Positions 1-5,221 of a DNA stretch of 6,031 nucleotides are shown one piece after another. Origin of the DNA: JABDNZ01 sp964407425 (GTDB taxonomy: Bacteria > Gemmatimonadota > Gemmatimonadetes > Longimicrobiales > Gaopeijiaceae); assembly GCA_964407425.1 (NCBI GenBank), contig CAYOVN010000193.1:1-6031 (forward strand), read 5' to 3'. Under the pieces are notes generated by a model, which was given only the letters and a program-made list of their open reading frames with translations, was not told the origin of the DNA and made no database searches. Positions within the stretch are counted from its first letter, which is position 1. Every line of letters starts with the position of its first letter. Both the position numbers and the translations under genes were made by a program.

Positions 1-63
1 CGGGCGGAAAGTAGAAGCGGCCCAGAGGGTCTGTCAAAGGGGGGATCGAACGGCGGATTCAGG

Positions 64-132
64 GGGCGGCTACCGCCGGATGCCGAGGGCAGCTAGCGCC
101 GGAAACTTCGGGCAGCTAGCGCCGGAACATCT
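64..132. repeat. Three 23-bp tandem direct repeats across the 3' end of the GHL10 lipoprotein gene
   Basis: Units occupy 64-86, 87-109 and 110-132. The second and third share an exact 18-mer, GGGCAGCTAGCGCCGGAA, at 87-104 and 110-127. The first is diverged but keeps the GGGC-GGCTA-CGCCGGA skeleton. The third unit lies inside the coding region and contains the TAG stop (116-118), so the duplication has copied the last codons and the stop into the downstream DNA. The first unit also contains a small palindrome, GGCGG-CTA-CCGCC, at 66-78. No T-run follows it on the minus strand, so it is not a convincing terminator. Confidence 0.85.
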
Positions 133-1507
133 CCGCGCCGACACTCTCCAGGAAGGTCCGTCCTCCCTGACCTTCTCCATCGGTGACGGCCCAGTCGTAG
201 GAGAAAAGAACCACGCCCCTGGTGCCCAGATCTTCGGCGATCCGGATCTTGTCCACGGTGCCCCGATATGTATTCTGGTACACGCCGATTCCGGCCCAGA
301 CCCTTTCCCGCCCCCCGATCTCGACGGCCTCCTGGATCTGCCTTTGAAAGACCTCGTTGCTCGAGGTGTAGGCCATGGGGGCAACCGCATCCAGGATCCC
401 GTCAGCCAGCCAACCCCGCCAGTTCTGGAACCGGCTGCCGAAGGCGTCATCCGCATTGGCAAAGACCGCCGCCGAAACGACCAGGCTCGGCTTGCGCTTC
501 TTTACCCCGTGATAGATTCGCTCGACCAGGTCGGTGATCTGGGCCCGGCGGAATTCGCTCCAGGGTCCAGGAAGAGAGTCCACATAGGCCAGCGGACTGG
601 AGCGGAGGGCCTGATCCAGCACCCGTTGCCGAGCCGGGGAGATGCGGGGAAGGACCCATTCCCGGAAGCGGTTCAGGGCCCCTGCAGAATAGTCGAAATC
701 CGGACTCGGATAGCGAACGTAGTCGAAGTGGATGCCATCCAGGTCATAAGATTCCGCAAGATCCATCCAGATACCGTAGATGTGTTCCTTCACCTCCGGA
801 TGGGACGGGGCCGTGTACATGCCCTCGATGATGTCCGTATTCCTTTGGGCGAATCGGAGGAGGTCTTCGGAATAGGAAGGTGAGAAGGGGTCCCTCCGGT
901 ACATCTCCAGGGCCATCTCCTTTGGCACCGCCAGAAGATCCGGTCGGGCCCTGATCAGGTGCGTGGGATCGGAGGGCAGGTCGCCGACACCGCCGATGAG
1001 ATGGGCGTTCACCCAGGCGTGGACCCCAAGCCCACGGGCATGGGCCTCCCGCAGGACCAGGGCCAGAGGGTCGAATTCAGGCCCATGGGCCAGGACCGAC
1101 CGAGGTTTGGGCTCCCACCGGCTGTTGTAATAGGCGTCTCCCCTTCCCCTGACTTGTACCAGGAGAGTGTTGAACCCGGCATCCGCGGCCCGATCCACCA
1201 TGGCCCGAATGGACTCGGGGCTGGTGAGTGTCGTCCGGACTACCCATAGAGCCCGGACCTCGTCGGCCAGACGGAGGGCCGGCTGGTTGGAGCGGGGGGC
1301 GGCGGGGCGGTTCGTCGGTCGGCCTGTGGTCGGGGGCTGGCCGGTCTCCGGGGGCGCGACTCTCGGCGTCTCCTCCCGCCCGGGGCGCTCCTGGTCCCGA
1401 TCATTGGCCGGGCCAGCCGGTCCGGTGGTGCCCTGGATGGGGGCGCAGGAGGCGAGGATGGTGGTGAGGGCCAGGAGTTGCAGGGGTGCCCGGAGGAAGT
1501 CTTTCAT
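116..1507 (-). CDS. Secreted lipoprotein with a glycosyl-hydrolase-like GHL10 (DUF187/YngK-type) domain
   Basis: The 463-residue product begins with a lipoprotein signal: charged MKDFLR, a hydrophobic stretch, then the lipobox L18-A19-S20-C21, so it should be lipidated at Cys21 and exported. Residues about 27-77 form a Pro/Gly/Arg-rich linker with no obvious fold. From about 80 to the end it resembles GHL10 TIM-barrel proteins: VRALWVVRTTL (85-95), GFNTLLVQVRGRGDAYY (111-127), GLGVHAWVNAH (159-169), DGIHFDYVRYP (257-267), DAVAPMAY (373-380) and GVVLFSYDWA (431-440). Acidic residues of the DGIHFD segment are candidates for catalysis by analogy with related hydrolases; the substrate cannot be read from the sequence, but cell-envelope or extracellular polysaccharide is plausible. 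The ATG overlaps the tadA TGA by four bases and no clear Shine-Dalgarno precedes it, suggesting translation coupled to tadA. The start is supported because the signal peptide begins exactly there. Confidence 0.88.
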   Translation of the reverse strand: MKDFLRAPLQLLALTTILASCAPIQGTTGPAGPANDRDQERPGREETPRVAPPETGQPPTTGRPTNRPAAPRSNQPALRLADEVRALWVVRTTLTSPESIRAMVDRAADAGFNTLLVQVRGRGDAYYNSRWEPKPRSVLAHGPEFDPLALVLREAHARGLGVHAWVNAHLIGGVGDLPSDPTHLIRARPDLLAVPKEMALEMYRRDPFSPSYSEDLLRFAQRNTDIIEGMYTAPSHPEVKEHIYGIWMDLAESYDLDGIHFDYVRYPSPDFDYSAGALNRFREWVLPRISPARQRVLDQALRSSPLAYVDSLPGPWSEFRRAQITDLVERIYHGVKKRKPSLVVSAAVFANADDAFGSRFQNWRGWLADGILDAVAPMAYTSSNEVFQRQIQEAVEIGGRERVWAGIGVYQNTYRGTVDKIRIAEDLGTRGVVLFSYDWAVTDGEGQGGRTFLESVGAEMFRR

Positions 1508-1949
1508 CGTCGCGTCCGGAAAAATTCTCGAAGAATCTCAGCCGACGTTTCCGCGGAAACGCCTCTCGTGACCTCGGCCCTGTGATTCAGCCTGGAATCC
1601 TGTAGCAGATTCCCCAACGTCCCGGCCATTCCAGCCTTCGGATCGGAAGCTCCGAAAACGACTCTGGGGATCCGGGCCAGAATGATGGCTCCGCAACAGA
1701 GGGAGCAGGGCTCGAGGGTGCAATAGAGGGTCGTATCCTCCAACCGCCAATCCCCCTGAAGGGCGGCGGCCTTTCGGATGGCGACGACCTCGGCGTGGGC
1801 GGTAGGGTCGATGGCGGTGGCGGTGAGGTTGTGGGCTTCGGCAACAAGGGTCTCGCCTCTCACCAGAACGGCGCCCACGGGCACCTCGCCCCGGATTCCG
1901 GCCAGGCGTGCTTGTTCCAGGGCCCGGGCCATCCAAAGGGCGTCTGAGG
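1504..1949 (-). CDS. tadA: tRNA-specific adenosine deaminase TadA (5' end in assembly gap)
   Basis: TadA converts the wobble adenosine (A34) of tRNA-Arg(ACG) to inosine in the cytoplasm. The visible 147 residues cover almost the whole cytidine/deoxycytidylate-deaminase fold. In order: WMARALEQA, EVPVGAVLV, the zinc and proton-shuttle motif HAEVVAIR (visible residues 51-58; His51 zinc ligand, Glu53 catalytic), then TLEPCSLCCGAI (78-89; Cys81 and Cys84 zinc ligands), RVVFGASDPKAGMAGTL and the C-terminal EFFRTRR. Aligned by hand to E. coli TadA (His57, Glu59, Cys87, Cys90), the offset is a constant six residues, so only about six N-terminal residues and the start codon are lost in the gap at 1950. 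The second cysteine motif reads PCSLCCGA rather than the common PC-xMC-AGA, with an extra Cys85. The TGA overlaps the start of the downstream lipoprotein gene. The tRNA-type C-terminus makes a guanine or cytosine deaminase unlikely. Confidence 0.93.
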
Positions 1950-2049
1950 NNNNNNNNNNNNNNNNNNNNNNNNNNNNNNNNNNNNNNNNNNNNNNNNNNN
2001 NNNNNNNNNNNNNNNNNNNNNNNNNNNNNNNNNNNNNNNNNNNNNNNNN
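1950..2049. other. Assembly gap of exactly 100 Ns
   Basis: The round length indicates a scaffold placeholder of unknown true size. It hides the first codons, ribosome binding site and any promoter of tadA, and possibly more sequence between tadA and lexA. Both neighbouring genes lie on the minus strand. Confidence 0.97.
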
Positions 2050-2050
2050 C

Positions 2051-2082
2051 GGAAATTTGGAAAGACCGGGAAGGTTTCCCGG
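2051..2082 (-). terminator. Probable intrinsic terminator of lexA
   Basis: On the minus strand, 14 nt after the lexA TGA, CCGGGAA-ACC-TTCCCGG (2082 down to 2066) forms a 7-bp stem with a 3-nt loop. It is followed by TCTTTCCAAATTTCC, which is only moderately U-rich, so the terminator would be weak. The position between lexA and tadA suggests tadA and the lipoprotein gene are a separate transcription unit, or that read-through is partial. The assembly gap begins immediately after. Confidence 0.5.
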
Positions 2083-2096
2083 GGCCTGCACCAGGG

Positions 2097-2750
2097 TCAG
2101 TGGGCGATGGCGGTGACGGCGGCCGGGAGGTGATCCATGCGCCGATACATGCCGGTGACCTTCCCGAGAACCACTACGGATGTGGCGTCTTCCACTTCGG
2201 TGGCAGCTGCTCGCCCGCCAATCGGATGAAAGCGTATCGCGGAAGAATTCCGAGCGAACCGATAGTATCCGGCCCGTCCCTCCAACTTCGCCGCCACGAT
2301 GGCCCCATCCTGAAGCTCCGAAACGCTGGCAGGCCGAAGGAGGATGTAGTCCCCTTCCACACAACCCAGGGGAGCCAACTCTTCCGCCGTCGCCTGCACG
2401 AAGAAGGCGCCTCTTTCACCGGCCAGACGCCGGTCCATGGTGAGGAAGCTTTCGGCCCGGTCGGCCCGAGGTCCCTTTCCGTCTTCAGGAAGACGGGAGA
2501 AGCAGGGTACCGCGATGCCCGGTGCGTCCAGATCCATACCAAGAATCTTCACACCTCTGGAGCGGGAGGGATCCCTTTCCAGGAAGCCTTTGTCCGCCAG
2601 GGCTTGAAGGTGCTCAGAGACAGTCTTGGTGCTCTTGATCCCGAACCGCTCCCCTATCTCACGGATAGAGGGCTGATAGGTGTTCGACCTGAGGTAGGAC
2701 ACCATGTAGTCCAGAATATTTCCTTCAATGTCCGTCAAGTTCGGGAGCAT
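2097..2750 (-). CDS. lexA: LexA-family repressor, predicted protease-dead
   Basis: The 217-residue product has the LexA layout. Residues about 5-70 are a winged helix-turn-helix (PSIREIGERFGIKS, TVSEHLQALADKGFLERD, RGVKIL) that closely resembles genuine LexA. Residues about 80-204 follow the S24 peptidase fold (VEGDYILLRP, LQDGAIVAAKLEG, VVVLGKVTGMYRR). LexA normally represses DNA-damage genes until RecA filaments trigger self-cleavage at an Ala-Gly bond by a Ser-Lys dyad. Aligned by hand to E. coli LexA, Ser119 falls on Ala122 (VQATAE replaces VSGMSM), Lys156 falls on Tyr163 (AGYYRF replaces VTVKRL), and Ala84-Gly85 is replaced by the SRLPEDG segment (Glu-Asp or Asp-Gly). Self-cleavage therefore looks impossible, while dimerisation and DNA binding may remain. 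The ATG start was chosen over a TTG 45 nt upstream because GGAG lies 6 nt before it and LexA homology begins there. It has its own promoter downstream of gltX. Family assignment is firm; loss of cleavage is inferred. Confidence 0.9.
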   Translation of the reverse strand: MLPNLTDIEGNILDYMVSYLRSNTYQPSIREIGERFGIKSTKTVSEHLQALADKGFLERDPSRSRGVKILGMDLDAPGIAVPCFSRLPEDGKGPRADRAESFLTMDRRLAGERGAFFVQATAEELAPLGCVEGDYILLRPASVSELQDGAIVAAKLEGRAGYYRFARNSSAIRFHPIGGRAAATEVEDATSVVVLGKVTGMYRRMDHLPAAVTAIAH

Positions 2751-2756
2751 CAAGAT

Positions 2757-2760
2757 CTCC
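2757..2760 (-). promoter_or_regulatory. Shine-Dalgarno sequence of lexA
   Basis: On the minus strand GGAG is followed by ATCTTG and then ATG at 2750-2748, a spacing of 6 nt. This decides the start codon in favour of the ATG over the upstream TTG at 2795, which has no comparable site. Confidence 0.75.
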
Positions 2761-2825
2761 GACGCCTGAATTCTCGCTCCGAACACCAGGAGCAAGAAAC
2801 ACGATAAAATTTTGGACGGCTCGCT

Positions 2826-2855
2826 ATCCTAATGTGCTGTATTCCTTGGTGTCAA
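2826..2855 (-). promoter_or_regulatory. Candidate sigma-70 promoter of lexA
   Basis: On the minus strand a perfect -35 hexamer TTGACA (2855-2850) is followed after 18 bp by TAGGAT (2831-2826), a 4-of-6 match to TATAAT. Transcription would begin near 2818-2820, giving a leader of about 70 nt. The leader start contains the perfect palindrome AAAATTTT (2806-2813). Just upstream of the -35, GAACAAAAGTCT (2870-2859) matches six of the eight fixed positions of the Gram-positive LexA box GAAC-N4-GTTC. This is too weak to call an operator. Confidence 0.6.
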
Positions 2856-2877
2856 GAAAGACTTTTGTTCAATGGCA

Positions 2878-4338
2878 TCAAGGGCCCTCGTCCGAGGGGA
2901 GGTTCCCTGAGCGCAATATGTTTACCGCTTTTTCGATTCGCTCCAGGGACCGGTCCCGCCCCAACAACACGAGAACGTCGAAGATGCCAGGGCTCGCCGA
3001 GGATCCGGTAAGGGCCAACCTCAAGGGTTGAAAGAGTTTTCCTGCCCCGATTTCCAACTCCTCAGCGAGGCCTCGTGCGGCCTCCTCAATGGCCTCCTGA
3101 TTCCAGGCTACGTCGGCAAGGACCGCTTGAAGACGGGCCAGTCGTTCGGCGTTGCCAGCCGGATCCTTCGCCCACTGCTTCTTCACCGCTTTCGGATCGT
3201 AGCTCAGTTCGGCCTGGAAATAGGGCTCGGACTGATTCAATAGATCCTCGATCGTCCGGGCCCGGGTCTTCAGGAGATCCACAAGGAAGGGCAGGTCAAT
3301 GGGTGGATGGGCCCCCGCGGCAATCAGCCCCTTCTCCTCCAACCGCTCACGGACCCGGGCCAGGAGCTCCCCCGTTGGCGTGGCTGCCAAATGCTGTCCG
3401 TTTAGCCACTCCAGCTTCTTGAAGTCGAAGACGGAACTCTTCTTCAGAACCCGCTCCAGGGAAAAGACGTCCACCAGCTCGCCTTTCCCGAATACCTCCC
3501 GGTCATCGCCCGGAGACCAGCCCAGCAGAGCGAGGAAATTCACCATGGCGTCGGGCAGGATGCCCTCATTCCGGTACTCACCGACGGCGGTGGCACCGTG
3601 TCGCTTCGAGAGCCGCTTGCCGTCCGGGCCGAGGATCATGGGCACGTGGGCGAAATTCGGAACCGGGTTTCCAAGGGCCTGGTGCAGAAGGATCTGCTTC
3701 GGCGTGTTGGAAATATGATCGTCGCCCCGCATGACCAGGGTGATCCCCATCTCCTCGTCGTCGGAAACTACGGCCAGGTTGTAGGTAGGCGTGCCGTCGC
3801 TGCGAAGGATGACCAGGTCGTCGATCTCCTCGTTTCGGAACCTGGATTCCCCGTGGACCCCGTCGCTCCAGGCGGTTTCGCCGTCGGGCACTCGGAACCG
3901 AATGGCGTAGGTGTCCCCTGCCTCGATCCGGGCGGCCACGTCGGCCTCGGACATGGCGTCGGAGCGTTCCCGGGCTCGTCGGGTCCGCTTCCCGGTGGCG
4001 ACCTCCTCCTCCCGGTCCCTGGCTGCGTCTTCTTTGGAGGAGAAATCCCGAAAGGCCTGACCCGACTCCAGAAGGGAAAGGGCCGCTGCCTTATGCCGTT
4101 CCAGCCCCTGGCTCTGGAAAAACGGCCCTTCGTCCCAGTCCACGCCCAGCCACTCCATACCCTTGACGATGGCCTGGGTGTGCTCGTCGCTGGAGCGCTC
4201 CCGGTCGGTGTCCTCGATCCTGAGGACAAGCACGCCGCCCTGCTTCCGGGCTAAAAGCCAATTAAAGAGGGCGGTTCGGGCTCCACCGACGTGGAGATAT
4301 CCGGTAGGAGACGGGGCAAAACGTACGCGTAGAGTCAT
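2878..4338 (-). CDS. gltX: Glutamyl-tRNA synthetase
   Basis: This class I synthetase activates glutamate with ATP and charges tRNA-Glu in the cytoplasm. The 486-residue length is typical. The first residues, RFAPSPTGYLHVGGARTALFNWLL, contain the HIGH-type signature HVGG (16-19). IEDTDRERS (41-49), TYNLAVVSDD (185-194) and RGDDHISNTPKQ (204-215) follow, then the KMSKS-type loop KRLSKRHG (241-248) and the helical anticodon-binding half (about 310-480). The region where many GluRS bind zinc through cysteines reads AFRDFSSKE (95-103), and the protein has no cysteine at all, so it belongs to the zinc-free type. An in-frame reading extends 29 codons upstream, but family homology starts at MTLRVRFAPSPTG, so that ATG was chosen. 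GGAGGG lies 14 nt before it, rather far. GatB is encoded upstream, so this enzyme may be non-discriminating and also charge tRNA-Gln. This is inference from context only. Confidence 0.96.
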   Translation of the reverse strand: MTLRVRFAPSPTGYLHVGGARTALFNWLLARKQGGVLVLRIEDTDRERSSDEHTQAIVKGMEWLGVDWDEGPFFQSQGLERHKAAALSLLESGQAFRDFSSKEDAARDREEEVATGKRTRRARERSDAMSEADVAARIEAGDTYAIRFRVPDGETAWSDGVHGESRFRNEEIDDLVILRSDGTPTYNLAVVSDDEEMGITLVMRGDDHISNTPKQILLHQALGNPVPNFAHVPMILGPDGKRLSKRHGATAVGEYRNEGILPDAMVNFLALLGWSPGDDREVFGKGELVDVFSLERVLKKSSVFDFKKLEWLNGQHLAATPTGELLARVRERLEEKGLIAAGAHPPIDLPFLVDLLKTRARTIEDLLNQSEPYFQAELSYDPKAVKKQWAKDPAGNAERLARLQAVLADVAWNQEAIEEAARGLAEELEIGAGKLFQPLRLALTGSSASPGIFDVLVLLGRDRSLERIEKAVNILRSGNLPSDEGP

Positions 4339-4350
4339 GAGTCGGTTCGT

Positions 4351-4384
4351 GGCCCTCCGGGCCAGGAAAACCGGGCCAGGAAAA
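4351..4384 (-). promoter_or_regulatory. gltX leader: tandem 14-mer and hairpin holding the Shine-Dalgarno sequence
   Basis: The 14-mer CCGGGCCAGGAAAA (plus strand) is repeated exactly, head to tail, at 4357-4370 and 4371-4384. On the minus strand, GGCCC-GGA-GGGCC (4363 down to 4351) can form a 5-bp hairpin, with GGAGGG, the only good Shine-Dalgarno candidate for gltX, split between its loop and 3' arm. Pairing would hide the ribosome binding site. Whether this is regulatory or simply a by-product of GC-rich sequence is unknown. Confidence 0.45.
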
Positions 4385-4402
4385 AGAGTTCGGAAATTCT
4401 CG

Positions 4403-4840
4403 TTGCCGGTTGGCCAGATCACCATCGATCAGCCCCAACCACAGCCAGTTACGGGGATTTGTCACCCCTCGCAGCCAATCGTCGCTGATTGGCGGCGAAT
4501 TGTCACCCCTTGGGGCGGATTGTTGCCCGCTGGAGCCGATTGTTGCCCGTTCGAGCAGATTGTTCCCCGTGTGGGCGGCGTTTGCNNNNNNNNNNNNNNN
4601 NNNNNNNNNNNNNNNNNNNNNNNNNNNNNNNNNNNNNNNNNNNNNNNNNNNNNNNNNNNNNNNNNNNNNNNNNNNNNNNNNNNNNCCCCTAGGCCAATTG
4701 TCGCCCCTGGGGGTCGGCGCTGCCCGTCTGAGCCAACGGTCGCCGGTTGGAGCCGATTGTTGCCCGTTCGAGCAGATTGTTCCCCGTGTGGGCGGCGTTT
4801 GCCCTTCGGATGCAATCGTCGCCGGCAGGCGTCCTTATTG
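4403..4840. repeat. Degenerate 20-bp tandem repeat array upstream of gltX, interrupted by an assembly gap
   Basis: Sequence keeps a 20-bp period on both sides of the gap. The best units approximate TTGCCCGTTGGAGCCGATTG. Clear copies start at 4503, 4523, 4543 and 4563, and (phase changed by the gap) at about 4700, 4720, 4740, 4760, 4780 and 4800. Diverged copies extend left to about 4403 and right to about 4840. Twenty is not a multiple of three, and stop-free readings through the array exist in several frames on both strands, as expected of a repeat without internal stops rather than a gene. I found no convincing promoter or gene in it. The function is unknown. Confidence 0.8.
4586..4685. other. 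Assembly gap of exactly 100 Ns inside the 20-bp array
   Basis: The fixed size marks a scaffold placeholder. The contig end on the left (4531-4585) is repeated exactly at 4748-4802, so the break sits in repetitive DNA and the real number of repeat units is not known. Confidence 0.97.
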
Positions 4841-4900
4841 GAAGAGTTCGTGGCCGCCAACCAATGAACCTGGCCCAAAAAGCCCGCTGGAGGCGACGCG

Positions 4901-5062
4901 AAATCCCCAAAATGTCCGGACAAGGTGACTTCTGGGGATTTGACGGCCTCTAAGGCTGTCAAATCCCCAGGGAACGTCGGGCCGCTCGTTCCGTGGGGAT
5001 TTCGCAGCCCCTGGGGCTGTCAAACCGGAACTAAGACCGAACCCTCGACATTTTGGGGATTT
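4901..5062. repeat. Cluster of GGGGATTT palindromic repeats bounded by a 16-bp inverted repeat
   Basis: AAATCCCCAAAATGTC at 4901-4916 is the exact reverse complement of 5047-5062. Within these 162 bp the octamer GGGGATTT occurs five times in alternating orientation: plus strand at 4934, 4995 and 5055, minus strand at 4901-4908 and 4961-4968. A sixth copy lies at 4453-4460 in the 20-bp array. Smaller hairpins lie between: GGAACG/CGTTCC (4971-4976 and 4987-4992) and CAGCCCC-T-GGGGCTG (5005-5019). The layout resembles a REP-like or MITE-like intergenic element. No target-site duplication was found at its edges and no transposase is present. Confidence 0.75.
4932..4970. repeat. Near-perfect 39-bp hairpin of the GGGGATTTGAC family
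   Basis: CTGGGGATTTGAC (4932-4944) pairs exactly with GTCAAATCCCCAG (4958-4970). Inside, GCCT (4946-4949) pairs with AGGC (4953-4956) around the loop CTA. The only interruption is G4945 opposite T4957, which would be a G-U wobble in plus-strand RNA (A-C on the minus strand). This gives an 18-step stem. No U-run follows on either strand, so it is not a standard intrinsic terminator, although it could slow or end transcription from gatB. Confidence 0.85.
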
Positions 5063-5102
5063 GACGTCACGGGCCGATACGTTTTGTCGCCCAAGAAGGG
5101 GC

Positions 5103-5221
5103 CGGTCCCCCATGCGCCGCGCACCCAATAGGCCCACCCCTCACCACACCTGCCTCCCGTCAGCCCAGCCCCAGCACGCAGGCCCCACCCACCGCACCAA
5201 CCCCCACCCCTTTACCCGGCC
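5103..5221. other. C-rich tract immediately downstream of gatB (G-rich on the transcribed sense strand)
   Basis: Plus-strand cytosine runs of three or more recur through the interval, for example at 5107-5111, 5133-5140, 5164-5172, 5183-5190, 5201-5210 and 5215-5217. The gatB mRNA just after its TAG would read GGGTAAAGGGGTGGGGG, then two more G-runs about 10 nt further on. This could form a G-quadruplex with one long loop, but no four runs fit the canonical 7-nt loop limit. No gene and no U-rich terminator is visible here. Confidence 0.55.

Noticed and set aside
1..63. Possible start of a further minus-strand gene (reading LTDPLGRFYFPP)
   Set aside because: The reading is only about a dozen codons before the edge, with no ATG and no clear ribosome binding site; too little to support.
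66..78. GGCGG-CTA-CCGCC hairpin as terminator of the lipoprotein gene
   Set aside because: The stem is short and no T-run follows on the minus strand; it is part of the 23-bp repeat.
80..883. Open frame of 267 codons on the plus strand
   Set aside because: It lies wholly antisense to the GHL10 gene, has no recognisable motif, and is expected in GC-rich DNA opposite a real gene.
2751..2795. Earlier TTG start for lexA
   Set aside because: It has no Shine-Dalgarno, whereas the ATG at 2750 has GGAG at 6 nt and matches the family N-terminus.
4339..4425. Upstream in-frame extension of gltX by 29 codons
   Set aside because: GluRS homology begins exactly at the internal ATG (4338), and the extension looks unlike any family N-terminus.
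4403..4840. CRISPR array
   Set aside because: There is no constant repeat alternating with unique spacers. The whole 20-bp unit is repeated and degenerate, and no cas gene is present.
4163..4928. Overlapping plus-strand frames reading through the 20-bp array
   Set aside because: They run through Ns and a repeat whose period is not a multiple of three, so all frames read alike. The translations are repetitive and resemble no known protein.
4462..4962. Minus-strand frame of 166 codons across the array and palindromes
   Set aside because: Same reasons: it is read through a gap and repeat DNA, with no ribosome binding site and no homology that I recognise.
4403..5062. Plasmid-type iteron origin or chromosomal origin
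   Set aside because: Repeat length fits iterons, but there is no rep or dnaA gene, no AT-rich stretch, no clear DnaA boxes, and the context is housekeeping genes.
4339..5221. T-box or other tRNA-sensing leader of gltX
   Set aside because: No T-box core sequence or terminator/antiterminator pair could be identified.
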